A stretch of 64,000 nt of DNA from Psychrobacillus sp. OK028 (GCF_900103605.1 NZ_FNHY01000001.1:654541-718540); one strand, 5' to 3'. Counted from the first letter of the stretch, positions 1 to 9,148 are shown. Numbers and translations are program-made. Notes: a model not told the origin generated them from the sequence alone.

Positions 1-357
1 CGCTATATTGCCGTAATTTTATCTGGTATGCTTGCTGGAATAGGTGGAGCTGCATATTCTCAATCAATTTCTGGTGAATTTAGTCATACTACGATTAATG
101 GGCAAGGCTTCATGGCCCTTGCAGCAATGATCTTTGGAAAATGGCACCCGCTTGGTGCACTTGGAGCAGCGTTGTTCTTTGGATTTGCCCAAGCACTAAG
201 TATAATTGGAGGACAGATTCCATACGTAAAAGAAGTTCCAACGTATTTCTTACACATATTACCTTATGCTTTAACTATCTTGGCAGTAGCTGGATTTATA
301 GGTAAAGCGTATGCACCAAAAGCAAGTGGAATCCCTTATATTAAAGGAAAACGATAA
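1..357 (+). CDS. ABC transporter permease, nucleoside/simple-sugar type (3' end only)
   Basis: Only the last ~118 codons are present; the reading frame is open from base 1, so the gene starts before the window. The visible part is hydrophobic, with Gly/Ala-rich membrane segments and a glycine-rich stretch (GQGFMALAAMIFGKWHP) typical of the BPD_transp_2 permeases of BmpA-type nucleoside importers (B. subtilis NupQ/YufQ class). By family it would be an integral membrane subunit paired with a lipoprotein receptor and a double-length ATPase, which should lie to the left. A perfect palindromic terminator follows directly, so this is the last gene of its operon. Family fairly sure, substrate inferred. 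Confidence 0.75.
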   Translation, partial: RYIAVILSGMLAGIGGAAYSQSISGEFSHTTINGQGFMALAAMIFGKWHPLGALGAALFFGFAQALSIIGGQIPYVKEVPTYFLHILPYALTILAVAGFIGKAYAPKASGIPYIKGKR

Positions 358-363
358 CAGACA

Positions 364-388
364 GGGACCAATTAATTGGTCCCTTTTT
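364..388 (+). terminator. Rho-independent terminator after ABC permease
   Basis: Perfect 20-bp palindrome gggaccaatt/aattggtccc followed by TTTTT, seven bases after the permease stop codon. Confidence 0.9.
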
Positions 389-463
389 ATATGTACTGAT
401 ATAATTAGCATATGTATAGTGAATCGTCTTATGAGATACACTAGAATAAAAGGGGGATCACGT

Positions 464-1741
464 ATGTTTCAACAATTTGAACTTGCAAGTGGCGTTAAGC
501 TTTTTGTGAGACCTACAGAACAATTTAAAACAATTAACATCTCATTCAAATGGAAACAGCCTTTAACAGTAGAAAAGGCATCTATTCGTGCAGTATTAGC
601 AAATATATTACAATTCAGCAATGAGGTATATCCTACAAATGTAGCTTTTAGAAAGCGTTTAGATGATTTGTACGGAACTGTTTTGTATTTTGATACGACC
701 AAAAAAGGAAGTCATCATATTTTTTCATTGAACGCGGAAACTGTAAATGATGCTTACTTGTCCAATGAAAAAATTGTCGATGAGGTATTCTCTTTATTAC
801 ATACCGTTATTTTTAAACCGAATTTAGTGAATGGAAAATTTGATGAAGCGATAGTAAAACGAGAAAAAGAACAGGTTATTGAGCGTATTCAATCCATGTA
901 TGATGATAAAACAAGATATGCTCAGCAGCGTTTGTTAGAGAATATCCGTCCAAATAAGGCAGCTTCTATTTCATCTAATGGAACAGTGGACGCTGTTAAA
1001 GCGATTACAAACGATCAGCTAGTTGAAATGCATCAGGAATTACTCACAAAAGATAATCTGTCTATCTATATTGTTGGTGATGTAAACGTCGATGAGATAA
1101 AAGAAAAAATGACGAATCATTTTTCATTTGTTGATCGCACAGAAGTACTTGAAAAAGCAGAAGAGGTACCAAACGAAAAGAATGACAAAAATTTTCTTCA
1201 TGAAATTCAAGAAATGAAACAAGGAAAGCTTCACATTGCCTATCAAACACCGATCACTTTTTTCTCAGAAGAATTTCCGGTGATGCAGCTGACTAATGGT
1301 ATTTTAGGTGGATTTTCTCATTCCAAAATTTTTATGAATGTTCGTGAAAAAGAAAGTATGGCCTATTACGCATCAAGTAGTTATTCATCTCTCTATGGTT
1401 TAATCTTTGTACTAGCAGGAATAGAGTCTAATTTACAGGAAAAAGCAGTGGCATTAATTGATGAACAACTAAAAGCTTTGCAAGCCGGCGAAATTTCCGA
1501 CTTAGAGTTAAACCAAACGAAGTCAATGCTTACCAATCAACTAAAAGAAGCTTTAGATTCTGCGCGTGCTCAAATTGAAATATACGATCAATATAAAGAA
1601 CTGAATACATCCTTTACTGTAGACAATTGGATAGAAAAGTGGAAGGATGTTACTAAAGAACAAATTCAACAAACGGCATTAACGATTGAAAAGGAATTTG
1701 TTTATTTCCTTTCAGGTAAGGAGGGTGCAGCAAATGAATAA
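464..1741 (+). CDS. ymfF: YmfF, M16-like inactive peptidase, EF-P modification-associated
   Basis: A 425-residue protein of the M16 (insulinase-like) fold. I chose the ATG at 464 because AGGGGG lies about 10 bases upstream and the N-terminus MFQQFELASGVKLFV matches the family; an in-frame start further upstream lacks a site. The HxxEH zinc motif of active M16 peptidases is missing where expected (LANILQFSNEVYP), so it is probably the non-catalytic half of a pair with YmfH. Family annotation links YmfF/YmfH to the 5-aminopentanol modification of elongation factor P. It overlaps ymfH by 8 bases (ATGAATAA), indicating translational coupling. Function beyond that association is inference. Confidence 0.85.
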   Translation: MFQQFELASGVKLFVRPTEQFKTINISFKWKQPLTVEKASIRAVLANILQFSNEVYPTNVAFRKRLDDLYGTVLYFDTTKKGSHHIFSLNAETVNDAYLSNEKIVDEVFSLLHTVIFKPNLVNGKFDEAIVKREKEQVIERIQSMYDDKTRYAQQRLLENIRPNKAASISSNGTVDAVKAITNDQLVEMHQELLTKDNLSIYIVGDVNVDEIKEKMTNHFSFVDRTEVLEKAEEVPNEKNDKNFLHEIQEMKQGKLHIAYQTPITFFSEEFPVMQLTNGILGGFSHSKIFMNVREKESMAYYASSSYSSLYGLIFVLAGIESNLQEKAVALIDEQLKALQAGEISDLELNQTKSMLTNQLKEALDSARAQIEIYDQYKELNTSFTVDNWIEKWKDVTKEQIQQTALTIEKEFVYFLSGKEGAANE

Positions 1742-3035
1742 AAATTATTTTGAACAATTAGAAGAAACATTATACAACGAAACTCTTCCAAATGGCTTAG
1801 ATGTCTATATCCTTCCGAAAAAAGGCTTTTCTAAGACGTTTGTCACTTTTACCACAAAATATGGCTCGATTGACCGTGAATTTATTCCTTTAGGTAAAGA
1901 TGAACCTGTCATTGTTCCCGACGGAATTGCTCATTTTCTAGAACACAAAATGTTTGAAAAAGAAGAAGGGGATGTTTTTCAAAAGTTCAGTGAAAAAGGT
2001 GCATCTGCAAATGCATTTACTTCTTTTACTAGAACCGCTTACTTATTTTCCTCAACTGACCATGTATTAGATAATACGAAAACGTTGTTGGATTTCGTTC
2101 AGCAGCCCTATTTTACGGAACAAACTGTGGAAAAAGAAAAAGGGATAATAGGTCAGGAAATTACAATGTATGACGACCAGCCAGATTGGCGTCTATACTT
2201 TGGAACAATTGAAAATATGTATAAAGAATACCCAGTTAAAATTGATATCGCTGGAACAATTGAAACGATCAGCCATATTACTGCTGACCATTTATATGAA
2301 TGCTACAACACGTTCTATCATCCATCGAATATGGTGTTATTCGTTGTTGGAGCAGTCAATCAAGAAGAGATGATGGGCTTCATCAAAGCAGATCAAGCAG
2401 CTAAAACATTTGAGGAGCCTCAAGAAATTAAACGATTCTACCCTGAAGAACAAGAGGCAGTAGATATCAAAGAACGTACGCTTAAGATGGATGTTCAAAA
2501 ACCTAAAGTATTGTTTGGGATTAAAGCAAGTAATACTGATATTTCCGGTGATGAAATGTTAAATTACGAGTTAGCGATGCAAGTTGCAATTGAGATGTTA
2601 TTCGGCAGAAGTTCTGCATTTTATCAAGAAATATACGAAAATGGCTGGATCGATGAATCTTATTCAGCAGACTTTTCTATGGAGCAAGGCTATGGTTTTA
2701 CGATGATTGGCTCAGATACGGTCAATCCAACGGAACTGACCGAAAAAATAAAAGAAACGATTAAGCGCTACGCTTCTAACTGGAATTTGGAGGAAGAGGA
2801 CTTACAACGTATTGTCCGTAAAAAAATCGGCTTTTTCCTACGAGCACTAAATTCTATTGAATATATTGCAAATCAATTTACTCGTTACTCTTTCAATGAT
2901 ATGAATTTATTTGATGTTGTTCCTGCATTAGAGAAACTAACAATGGATCAAGTAAAAGAAGCATTCCAATCTTTAACAAACGAGGATGCGCATACTGTGT
3001 TTACAATCTTACCTTTTGAAAAAAATAATGACTAA
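1734..3035 (+). CDS. ymfH: YmfH, M16 family zinc peptidase, EF-P modification-associated
   Basis: A 433-residue M16 metallopeptidase. The inverted zinc motif HFLEH is at residues 67-71 and the distal glutamate is probably E142 in GQEITMYDD, so unlike YmfF this partner keeps catalytic residues. The ATG at 1734 sits inside the end of ymfF behind AAGGAGGGTG, which decides the start. The stop overlaps the ymfI start (ATGACTAA, 8 bases). The ymfF-ymfH-ymfI order is the B. subtilis arrangement; the pair is annotated as associated with EF-P 5-aminopentanol modification. Its physiological substrate is not visible from sequence. Confidence 0.88.
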   Translation: MNKNYFEQLEETLYNETLPNGLDVYILPKKGFSKTFVTFTTKYGSIDREFIPLGKDEPVIVPDGIAHFLEHKMFEKEEGDVFQKFSEKGASANAFTSFTRTAYLFSSTDHVLDNTKTLLDFVQQPYFTEQTVEKEKGIIGQEITMYDDQPDWRLYFGTIENMYKEYPVKIDIAGTIETISHITADHLYECYNTFYHPSNMVLFVVGAVNQEEMMGFIKADQAAKTFEEPQEIKRFYPEEQEAVDIKERTLKMDVQKPKVLFGIKASNTDISGDEMLNYELAMQVAIEMLFGRSSAFYQEIYENGWIDESYSADFSMEQGYGFTMIGSDTVNPTELTEKIKETIKRYASNWNLEEEDLQRIVRKKIGFFLRALNSIEYIANQFTRYSFNDMNLFDVVPALEKLTMDQVKEAFQSLTNEDAHTVFTILPFEKNND

Positions 3036-3759
3036 AAAGTTTGCATTAGTGCTTGGTGCATCGGGTGAAATTGGGTATGCGATATGTCGGAATCTAGCAG
3101 AGGACGGCTGGTCCATTTATCTTCACTATGCTAATAATGAAGCCAGCATCTTAACCTTATTAAAAGAACTGAATGGTTCCTATCCAAAACAGGAATTTAG
3201 CGTCATTCAAGCAGATATGAGTAAGGAAAACTGTATAGAAAAGATTGCAGGTTCTGTATTTAGCCTTCATGCGGTTGTATTTGCCCAGGGACATAGTCTT
3301 TACAAATCTTTAGAAGACACTAGCTTAGCTGATATTCGTATGCTTTTTCAGGTGCATGTAGAGTATCCGATGGCTCTGTTAGCAAAACTGAATAGCAAGC
3401 TTCGTAAACAACCTAGTAGTTCAGTCGTCTTTGTAGGAAGTATTTGGGGAGATGCAGGCGCCTCTTACGAAGTGGCTTACTCAGCTGCTAAAGGAGCTCA
3501 GCATGCCTTTGTAAAGGCCTATGCTAAAGAGGTTGCCTTGCAGCGAACTAGAGTAAATGCGGTTGCTCCAGGATTTATCGAGACAAAAATGAATGCTCAT
3601 ATTGAAGAAGAAGCACGTCAGTTAATTATGGATGAGATTCCTGCAGGCATTTTCGGCTCAACACAAAATATAGCTGATACGGTTGGTTTTTTAACAAGTG
3701 AAAAGGCAAGCTATATTACTGGTCAAATTATTCGGGTTAATGGTGGATGGTATATTTGA
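3028..3759 (+). CDS. ymfI: YmfI, SDR, EF-P 5-aminopentanone reductase
   Basis: A 243-residue short-chain dehydrogenase/reductase. Visible motifs: nucleotide-binding GASGEIG at residues 10-16, catalytic Ser138 in VGSIW, and Tyr151/Lys155 in YSAAK; the tail GQIIRVNGGWYI is the usual SDR C-terminus. In B. subtilis YmfI reduces the 5-aminopentanone group on the lysine of elongation factor P to 5-aminopentanol, which supports translation of difficult motifs and swarming. Position directly behind ymfF-ymfH, overlapping by 8 bases, argues for this specific role rather than a generic FabG. A terminator follows at 3791. Confidence 0.85.
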   Translation: MTKKFALVLGASGEIGYAICRNLAEDGWSIYLHYANNEASILTLLKELNGSYPKQEFSVIQADMSKENCIEKIAGSVFSLHAVVFAQGHSLYKSLEDTSLADIRMLFQVHVEYPMALLAKLNSKLRKQPSSSVVFVGSIWGDAGASYEVAYSAAKGAQHAFVKAYAKEVALQRTRVNAVAPGFIETKMNAHIEEEARQLIMDEIPAGIFGSTQNIADTVGFLTSEKASYITGQIIRVNGGWYI

Positions 3760-3790
3760 TTAGTTTATAATTGCAAAAGCTTATAGGTAA

Positions 3791-3826
3791 AGAAAAGAGA
3801 GAAATACACGCTCTTTTCTTTTTTTC
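3791..3826 (+). terminator. Rho-independent terminator after ymfI
   Basis: Inverted repeat agaaaagag ... ctcttttct with an 11-base loop, followed by a T-rich run. Confidence 0.75.
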
Positions 3827-3906
3827 TTTTATTCGACACCAAAATCATATATGATAGAACTAATCATTAAGTGAAACGTCATCTATAAAGAAGGGAAAGA
3901 TATAAC

Positions 3907-4713
3907 ATGGCTAGTGAATGGTTTTTTGAATACGAAATTCAAGTTAATCGTCCAGGACTTTTAGGTGACATTTCTTCTTTACTTGGTATGCTTCGAGTTA
4001 ATATTGTAACGATCAATGGTGTAGATGAAGGCAGACGGGGTATGCTTATAAAAGCAGAGAAAAAGGAAAATATTGAGCGTTTTGAACATATCGCTTCTAC
4101 AATGGAAACGATTCAATTGACTAAATTTAGAGAGCCTAAGCTTAGAGATCGGCTTGCAGTCCGTCATGGTCGATATATCCAGCGGGATGCAGACGATAAA
4201 AAAACCTTTAGATTTGTTCGTAACGAGCTTGGTCTCTTAGTAGATTTTATGGCCGAAATCTTTAAACAAGAAGGACATAAACTTATTGGAATAAGAGGAA
4301 TGCCACGAGTAGGCAAAACGGAATCGGTAGTTGCAGCAAGTGTATGTGCTAATAAAAAATGGATATTCCTGTCTTCTACAATGATTAAGCAAACGATTAG
4401 AAGCCAATTGGCAGGGGACGAGTTTAGCGATCGTAATATTTTTATATTAGACGGTATTGTAACGAGAAAATCAAATGATGAAAAGCATCTTCAGTTAGTA
4501 AGGGAAATGATGCGGATGCCAACGATAAAGGTTGTGGAGCATCCTGATATGTTCATCCAATATTCGGAGTATGATATTGATGATTTTGACTATATTATCG
4601 AGCTTCGTCATAGTCCTGACGAACAAATCACATATGAAATGATGGAAAAAAACCACGGAATGTCTGACAAAGGGATGACAGGCTTTGGCGGATTTGGTGG
4701 ATTCAATTTTTAA
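3907..4713 (+). CDS. ymfK: YmfK, DUF3388 protein with ACT-like start and P-loop
   Basis: A 268-residue protein of the DUF3388/YmfK family. The N-terminal ~75 residues look like an ACT-type ligand-binding fold (YEIQVNRPGLLGDISSLLGML), and a Walker A-like motif GMPRVGKT lies at residues 131-138, suggesting nucleotide binding. The C-terminus is glycine/phenylalanine rich. No function is established that I know of. In B. subtilis the gene lies between ymfJ and the rodZ-like ymfM; here ymfJ (a small DUF3243 protein) is absent from the spot. Start is the ATG at 3907 behind AAGGGAAAG. Confidence 0.8.
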   Translation: MASEWFFEYEIQVNRPGLLGDISSLLGMLRVNIVTINGVDEGRRGMLIKAEKKENIERFEHIASTMETIQLTKFREPKLRDRLAVRHGRYIQRDADDKKTFRFVRNELGLLVDFMAEIFKQEGHKLIGIRGMPRVGKTESVVAASVCANKKWIFLSSTMIKQTIRSQLAGDEFSDRNIFILDGIVTRKSNDEKHLQLVREMMRMPTIKVVEHPDMFIQYSEYDIDDFDYIIELRHSPDEQITYEMMEKNHGMSDKGMTGFGGFGGFNF

Positions 4714-4729
4714 CGGGTAGGTGTTTTAG

Positions 4730-5587
4730 TTGACTGAACTTGGGGCTCGTTTAAAAGAAGCGAGAACAGCAAAAGGTTATAGTATTGACGATTTGCAAGA
4801 AATAACAAAAATTCAAAAACGATACTTGGCAGGTATTGAAGAAGGTAATTATGCAACAATGCCAGGTGCTTTTTATGTTCGTGCTTTTATCAAACAGTAT
4901 GCAGAAGCAGTTGGATTAAATGGAGACGAATTATTAGAAGCATATAAAACAGAGATTCCTTCACCGTCGAATGAAGAAGTTACAAAAAATATTCCAGCAA
5001 CACCCTCTAGAAGAGCATTGGGTGGTAGATCTTCAAGTAAGTTTATGGAGATTTTCCCAATGGTAATGGTTGCCGTATTTATCATTGCTATCATCATAAT
5101 CGTTTGGACTTTGTTTCAAAATAGACCAGACAATCCAGAACCAGAAGTCGCTAACGATGAGTTAGTACAAGAGCAAAAACCGACGTTTGAGGATAATGAG
5201 AATGTAAAGCCTGAGGAAGAGGTTGCTTCAGAAGAAGAACCTGCAGAAGAGGTTATAGAAGAGCCAGAAGCGCCTAAACAGCAGTTAACTTTTGTTGAAT
5301 CGCAAGGTGTAACTTCCACATACAATTTAACGAATGCGGAAAGTTATCTAGTAAAAGTGGTCGCTGTAAATACTACTTGGTTGAATATTAGAGATGAAAA
5401 TGACAAAATTCTTGTGGATCAATCGGTTAAAGCTGGAGAAACATTTGAATTTGATGCAAGTGCATTGTCTAAAATTCGTATACGTCTTGGACATGCCCCT
5501 GGAAATACTGTTACAATAAATGATGAAATAGTAGAGTTTAAAAGTTCAGAAGTTACACAAAATGCAGTAATACAGTTCAACAAATAG
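4730..5587 (+). CDS. rodZ: RodZ-like helix-turn-helix membrane protein (YmfM)
   Basis: A 285-residue bitopic protein: cytoplasmic helix-turn-helix at about residues 4-65 (RLKEARTAKGYSIDDLQEIT), basic linker, one transmembrane helix at about 106-130, acidic Glu/Pro-rich extracytoplasmic linker, then a C-terminal DUF4115 beta domain. RodZ links MreB to the elongation wall-synthesis complex and helps set rod shape. The start is a TTG at 4730: the HTH begins within a few residues of it and no ATG is available in the right place; GGGTAGGTG lies upstream. It follows ymfK by 16 bases and precedes pgsA, as in B. subtilis. Confidence 0.85.
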   Translation: MTELGARLKEARTAKGYSIDDLQEITKIQKRYLAGIEEGNYATMPGAFYVRAFIKQYAEAVGLNGDELLEAYKTEIPSPSNEEVTKNIPATPSRRALGGRSSSKFMEIFPMVMVAVFIIAIIIIVWTLFQNRPDNPEPEVANDELVQEQKPTFEDNENVKPEEEVASEEEPAEEVIEEPEAPKQQLTFVESQGVTSTYNLTNAESYLVKVVAVNTTWLNIRDENDKILVDQSVKAGETFEFDASALSKIRIRLGHAPGNTVTINDEIVEFKSSEVTQNAVIQFNK

Positions 5588-5635
5588 TCATCTTATTGAT
5601 GGCTATTTTATTTGATATTGAAAGGAGTTTTTTTT

Positions 5636-6220
5636 ATGAAGATGAATATACCAAACCAAATTTCATTGTTTCGTATATTTTTAATTCCAATTTTTATGTT
5701 CTTTATGCTCGTTGATTTTAATTGGGGAGATATTACCTTACTAGGGGCAACTATTCCAGTTGGTCATCTTATTGGAGCGATTATTTTTATTATTGCTTCC
5801 ATTACAGACTTTATCGATGGATACTATGCAAGAAAGTATAACTTAGTTACGAATATGGGGAAATTTCTTGATCCGCTAGCAGATAAGTTATTGGTTTCTG
5901 CTGCTTTGATCATTTTAGTTGAGTTTGGAATGGCACCATCTTGGGTAGTAATATTAATCATTAGCCGTGAATTTGCAGTAACAGGTCTTCGTTTAATATT
6001 AGCTAACGAAGGAGAGGTAGTGGCTGCCAATCAATTAGGTAAAATAAAAATGTGGACACAAATTGTTGCGATTTCTTCCCTTTTATTGGGGAATATATTC
6101 TTTGAAATGTTCCATATTCCGTTTGATATGATTATGTTATATGTATGTCTATTCTTTACCGTATGGTCAGGGTGGGATTATTTTTATTTGAATCGCAAGG
6201 TATTACTAGATTCTAAGTAG
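5636..6220 (+). CDS. pgsA: CDP-diacylglycerol-glycerol-3-phosphate 3-phosphatidyltransferase
   Basis: A 194-residue polytopic enzyme making phosphatidylglycerophosphate from CDP-diacylglycerol and glycerol-3-phosphate, the committed step to phosphatidylglycerol. The full CDP-alcohol phosphotransferase signature is present: D61-G-x2-A-R66, G75, D79, D83 (DGYYAR ... MGKFLDPLAD). The ATG at 5636 is preferred over an in-frame TTG 24 bases upstream because AAAGGAG lies between them at correct spacing and the length then matches B. subtilis PgsA (193 aa). It is 14 bases ahead of cinA and probably cotranscribed. Confidence 0.95.
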   Translation: MKMNIPNQISLFRIFLIPIFMFFMLVDFNWGDITLLGATIPVGHLIGAIIFIIASITDFIDGYYARKYNLVTNMGKFLDPLADKLLVSAALIILVEFGMAPSWVVILIISREFAVTGLRLILANEGEVVAANQLGKIKMWTQIVAISSLLLGNIFFEMFHIPFDMIMLYVCLFFTVWSGWDYFYLNRKVLLDSK

Positions 6221-6234
6221 GAAGGACGTGCTTC

Positions 6235-7491
6235 ATGAAAGCAGAAATTATTGCAGTAGGTTCTGAATTATTACTTGGGCAAATTTCTAATACTAACGCC
6301 CGTTTTATATCCAACCAATTAGCAGAGATTGGTCTTGATGTATATTATCATACAGTTGTTGGAGATAACGCAGATAGATTATTGGATGCGATACAAATTG
6401 CAGAAAAACGAGCAGACCTCATTATTTTTACTGGTGGATTAGGTCCTACCAAAGATGATTTAACAAAAGAAACTATAGCAAAGCACCTAGGTATGAACTT
6501 AGTGTTAAATGATCATGCAATTATATATATTGAAGATTTCTTTAAACGTATGGGTCGTAACATGACAGAAAACAACAAAAAACAGGCCCTTGTTTTAGAA
6601 GGCTCTACCGTACTGGAAAACAAACATGGGATGGCACCAGGGATGTTGCTTTCTACAAAAAGTCATTCATATATGTTACTCCCTGGTCCTCCGAAAGAAA
6701 TGGAGCCTATGTTCCAATTCGAAGCTAAGCCATTGCTACCGAAGCTCCTTTTAGATGAAAATGTTATTATGTCTCATGTCATCCGTTTCTATGGAATTGG
6801 TGAAGCGGAATTAGAAACAGAAGTGCAGGATTTACTTGATAACCAAACCAATCCCACACTTGCACCATTGGCCTCTGATGGTGAAGTTACACTTCGATTA
6901 ACAGCAAAAAGTAATTCAAAAGAAGAAGCTTGGAAAAAGATTGAAGCCTTACAGGGTGAAATACTAAACCGTGTTGGTAAATTTGTTTATGGCTACAATA
7001 ATGATTCTTTGCCTTCAAAACTGAGAGATATCCTGATTGAAAATGACCTGACTATATCAGCAGCAGAAAGCATGACAGCAGGATTATTTCAATCGGAGCT
7101 TGCTGCAATACCAGGAATTGGAGAAGCTTTGGTGGGTGGAATGATAACATATACAGAAAACGTAAAGATTAAGCATTTAGGCGTCGATGCTGAAGTGATC
7201 GAGAAATATAGCGTAGTTTCTAGTCAGTGTGCAGAGCAAATGGCAGTTCGCGTAAAAGAAAAATTCCAGACGGATATAGGCGTTGGTATTACTGGAGCAG
7301 CAGGTCCAGATGGTCATGGCGGTCAACCAGCAGGTACTATTTGGATTGGAATTGCCTTAGGTGATACGAAGCCATTTACGTATAAACTAAATCTATCCGG
7401 GTTACGAAACACGAATAGGATTAGAACAGTAAAGCTGACAATCTATTATTTGATACGTTTATTGCGCGAACAAAAATTAGCAAAAATTTAA
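6235..7491 (+). CDS. cinA: CinA, competence/damage-inducible protein; NMN deamidase domain
   Basis: A 418-residue CinA of normal length. Residues ~1-170 are the COG1058 (molybdopterin-binding-like) domain starting MKAEIIAVGSELLLGQ with TGGLGPTKDDLTKE; the C-terminal ~160 residues are the CinA/PncC domain (AAESMTAGLFQSELAAIPG ... GVGITGAAGPDG), which in characterised homologues hydrolyses nicotinamide mononucleotide to recycle NAD. Other CinA N-domains act as ADP-ribose pyrophosphatases. Its location directly before recA is conserved across Firmicutes. Start is the ATG at 6235 with AGGAAGGACG upstream. A terminator separates it from recA. Confidence 0.93.
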   Translation: MKAEIIAVGSELLLGQISNTNARFISNQLAEIGLDVYYHTVVGDNADRLLDAIQIAEKRADLIIFTGGLGPTKDDLTKETIAKHLGMNLVLNDHAIIYIEDFFKRMGRNMTENNKKQALVLEGSTVLENKHGMAPGMLLSTKSHSYMLLPGPPKEMEPMFQFEAKPLLPKLLLDENVIMSHVIRFYGIGEAELETEVQDLLDNQTNPTLAPLASDGEVTLRLTAKSNSKEEAWKKIEALQGEILNRVGKFVYGYNNDSLPSKLRDILIENDLTISAAESMTAGLFQSELAAIPGIGEALVGGMITYTENVKIKHLGVDAEVIEKYSVVSSQCAEQMAVRVKEKFQTDIGVGITGAAGPDGHGGQPAGTIWIGIALGDTKPFTYKLNLSGLRNTNRIRTVKLTIYYLIRLLREQKLAKI

Positions 7492-7502
7492 TTTTGATTG
7501 AT

Positions 7503-7538
7503 AAAAACGGCCCAAAATTCAATTTTGAGTCGTTTTTT
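7503..7538 (+). terminator. Rho-independent terminator after cinA
   Basis: Inverted repeat aacggcccaaaatt/aattttgagtcgtt with one-base loop and small mismatches, followed by TTTTTT. Confidence 0.8.
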
Positions 7539-7570
7539 ACTCCCAAAATTAAATAGTTGCAAAAAATAAA

Positions 7571-7584
7571 CGAATGAACGTTCG
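7571..7584 (+). promoter_or_regulatory. LexA (SOS) box upstream of recA
   Basis: CGAATGAACGTTCG matches the Firmicute LexA operator CGAAC-N4-GTTCG at 9 of 10 fixed positions and lies just upstream of the -35 of the recA promoter, where a repressor would block transcription. Confidence 0.85.
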
Positions 7585-7592
7585 CTTTTTTC

Positions 7593-7621
7593 TTGTAAAT
7601 TTCTCAAAGACCGAGTATAGT
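7593..7621 (+). promoter_or_regulatory. SigA-type recA promoter
   Basis: TTGTAA (7593-7598), 17-base spacer, TATAGT (7616-7621), directly downstream of the LexA box and 48 bases before the recA start. Confidence 0.7.
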
Positions 7622-7669
7622 AAGAATAGAAATAAAAAATATCAACATTTCTTTTGAGGAGGAAATTAA

Positions 7670-8740
7670 TTGGCTAATAATGATCGTAAAGCAGCTTTGG
7701 ATATGGCGTTAAAACAAATAGAGAAACAATTTGGTAAAGGTTCTGTTATGAAATTAGGAGAAAAAACAAATCTAGAAATTGAGACTTCTTCTAGTGGTTC
7801 GTTAGCATTAGATGCAGCACTAGGGATAGGTGGATATCCAAGAGGACGTATTATTGAGATATATGGTCCAGAGAGTTCAGGTAAAACAACTGTTGCTTTA
7901 CATGCCATTGCAGAAATACAAAAAACAGGAGGACAAGCTGCATTTATCGACGCTGAGCATGCATTAGATCCAATTTATGCACAAAAGCTTGGTGTAAATA
8001 TTGATGAATTACTTTTATCTCAGCCAGATACTGGAGAGCAAGCACTTGAAATAGCAGAAGCACTTGTACGTAGTGGAGCAATTGAGATTTTAGTTATTGA
8101 CTCGGTAGCTGCTTTAGTCCCTAAAGCTGAAATTGAAGGAGAGATGGGAGATTCTCATATGGGTCTTCAAGCTCGACTAATGTCTCAAGCATTACGTAAA
8201 CTTTCAGGTGTTATTAACAAATCGAACACAATTGCTATTTTCATCAACCAAGTTCGTGAAAAAATTGGAGTAATGTTCGGAAATCCGGAAACTACAACAG
8301 GTGGTCGTGCTCTTAAATTCTATAGTTCTGTTCGTTTAGAGGTAAGACGTTCAGAAGCGATTAAGCAAGGTACCGATATTATAGGTAACAAAACAAAGAT
8401 AAAAGTAGTTAAAAATAAGGTAGCTCCACCATTTAAAACTGCAGAAGTAGATATTATGTATGGCATAGGAATTTCTCAAGAAGGAGAAGCAGTTGACATA
8501 GGATCAGAGTTTGATATTATTCAAAAGAGCGGTTCTTGGTATGCGTATAATGGAGAACGTATAGGTCAAGGTAGAGAAAATGCAAAACAATATTTAAAAG
8601 AAAATCCTGCTATTAAAGCTGAGGTTACAGCAAAAATTCGTGAATCACTTGGAATGGCTGCAAGCGCGTTAACAATAGGCGCACATGAGACCGAAGAAGA
8701 AGATGATGCGGAATTTGAATTGTTATTAGAAGAAGAATAA
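7670..8740 (+). CDS. recA: RecA recombinase
   Basis: A 356-residue RecA. It forms ATP-dependent filaments on single-stranded DNA, drives strand exchange and stimulates LexA self-cleavage. Walker [10 protein letters not shown] lies at residues 66-74, Walker B at [10 protein letters not shown], and loop residues at [15 protein letters not shown]; the C-terminal tail is acidic ([11 protein letters not shown]). The start is TTG at 7670: AGGAGG is well spaced and the protein begins [14 protein letters not shown] like other RecAs. It is a monocistronic unit with a LexA box and promoter upstream and a terminator downstream, so SOS induction is expected. Confidence 0.98.
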   Translation: MANNDRKAALDMALKQIEKQFGKGSVMKLGEKTNLEIETSSSGSLALDAALGIGGYPRGRIIEIYGPESSGKTTVALHAIAEIQKTGGQAAFIDAEHALDPIYAQKLGVNIDELLLSQPDTGEQALEIAEALVRSGAIEILVIDSVAALVPKAEIEGEMGDSHMGLQARLMSQALRKLSGVINKSNTIAIFINQVREKIGVMFGNPETTTGGRALKFYSSVRLEVRRSEAIKQGTDIIGNKTKIKVVKNKVAPPFKTAEVDIMYGIGISQEGEAVDIGSEFDIIQKSGSWYAYNGERIGQGRENAKQYLKENPAIKAEVTAKIRESLGMAASALTIGAHETEEEDDAEFELLLEEE

Positions 8741-8747
8741 AATCCAG

Positions 8748-8781
8748 ATAGTCTCTCAATTATTTGGGAGACTATTTTTTT
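8748..8781 (+). terminator. Rho-independent terminator after recA
   Basis: Stem atagtctctc ... gggagactat with a TTTTTTT tail shortly after the recA stop. Confidence 0.9.
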
Positions 8782-8819
8782 ATTTTTTTTGAAAGGACAT
8801 CAAATCTTTTTGCAAATGT

Positions 8820-8914
8820 TGTGTACTGCTCCGACTCCAGAGAGAACAGTACAAACGAGAGACTTCATCCTCGAGCCGTGCCCGCGGAAAGCGTACGGAT
8901 AAAGCGTAAACCAT
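8820..8914. repeat. Degenerate copy (R1) of a ~100-bp intergenic palindromic repeat
   Basis: Shares landmark blocks with the two clearer copies at 12181-12282 and 15197-15300: gactcc(ag), acgagagactt near the middle, ctcgagccgtgcccgcggaaagcgt on the right (quoted in pieces: ctcgagc, gtgcccgcggaaagcgt). The outer inverted ends gttg/caatcaac are lost. It fills the recA-rny gap; no convincing gene lies here. Confidence 0.55.
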
Positions 8915-9011
8915 CGTTATTCAGATTTCACTTTAGAAAATGCTTTTATGAAATTGATTCTTACAAAAATTTATATTTTGTCCTAGTTTGAATATATTAT
9001 TCTTCCCTTCC

Positions 9012-9040
9012 TTGACAGAGTATTTCTACATCTATACAAT
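9012..9040 (+). promoter_or_regulatory. Strong SigA promoter of rny
   Basis: TTGACA (9012-9017), 17-base spacer, TACAAT (9035-9040), 109 bases upstream of the rny start; near-consensus. Confidence 0.75.
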
Positions 9041-9148
9041 TAAAATTGTATAATTTCTTTATTATTAAATGATTATAGGCATTGCGTATATGATTTTGGA
9101 TATACGTGCCGACTGAAACTAAAAAGTATAGCAATAGGGGGTGTTCGA

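Noticed and set aside
8764..8991. 75-codon plus-strand frame in the recA-rny gap
   Set aside because: It starts inside the recA terminator, has no ribosome site, and its sequence is the worn repeat R1.
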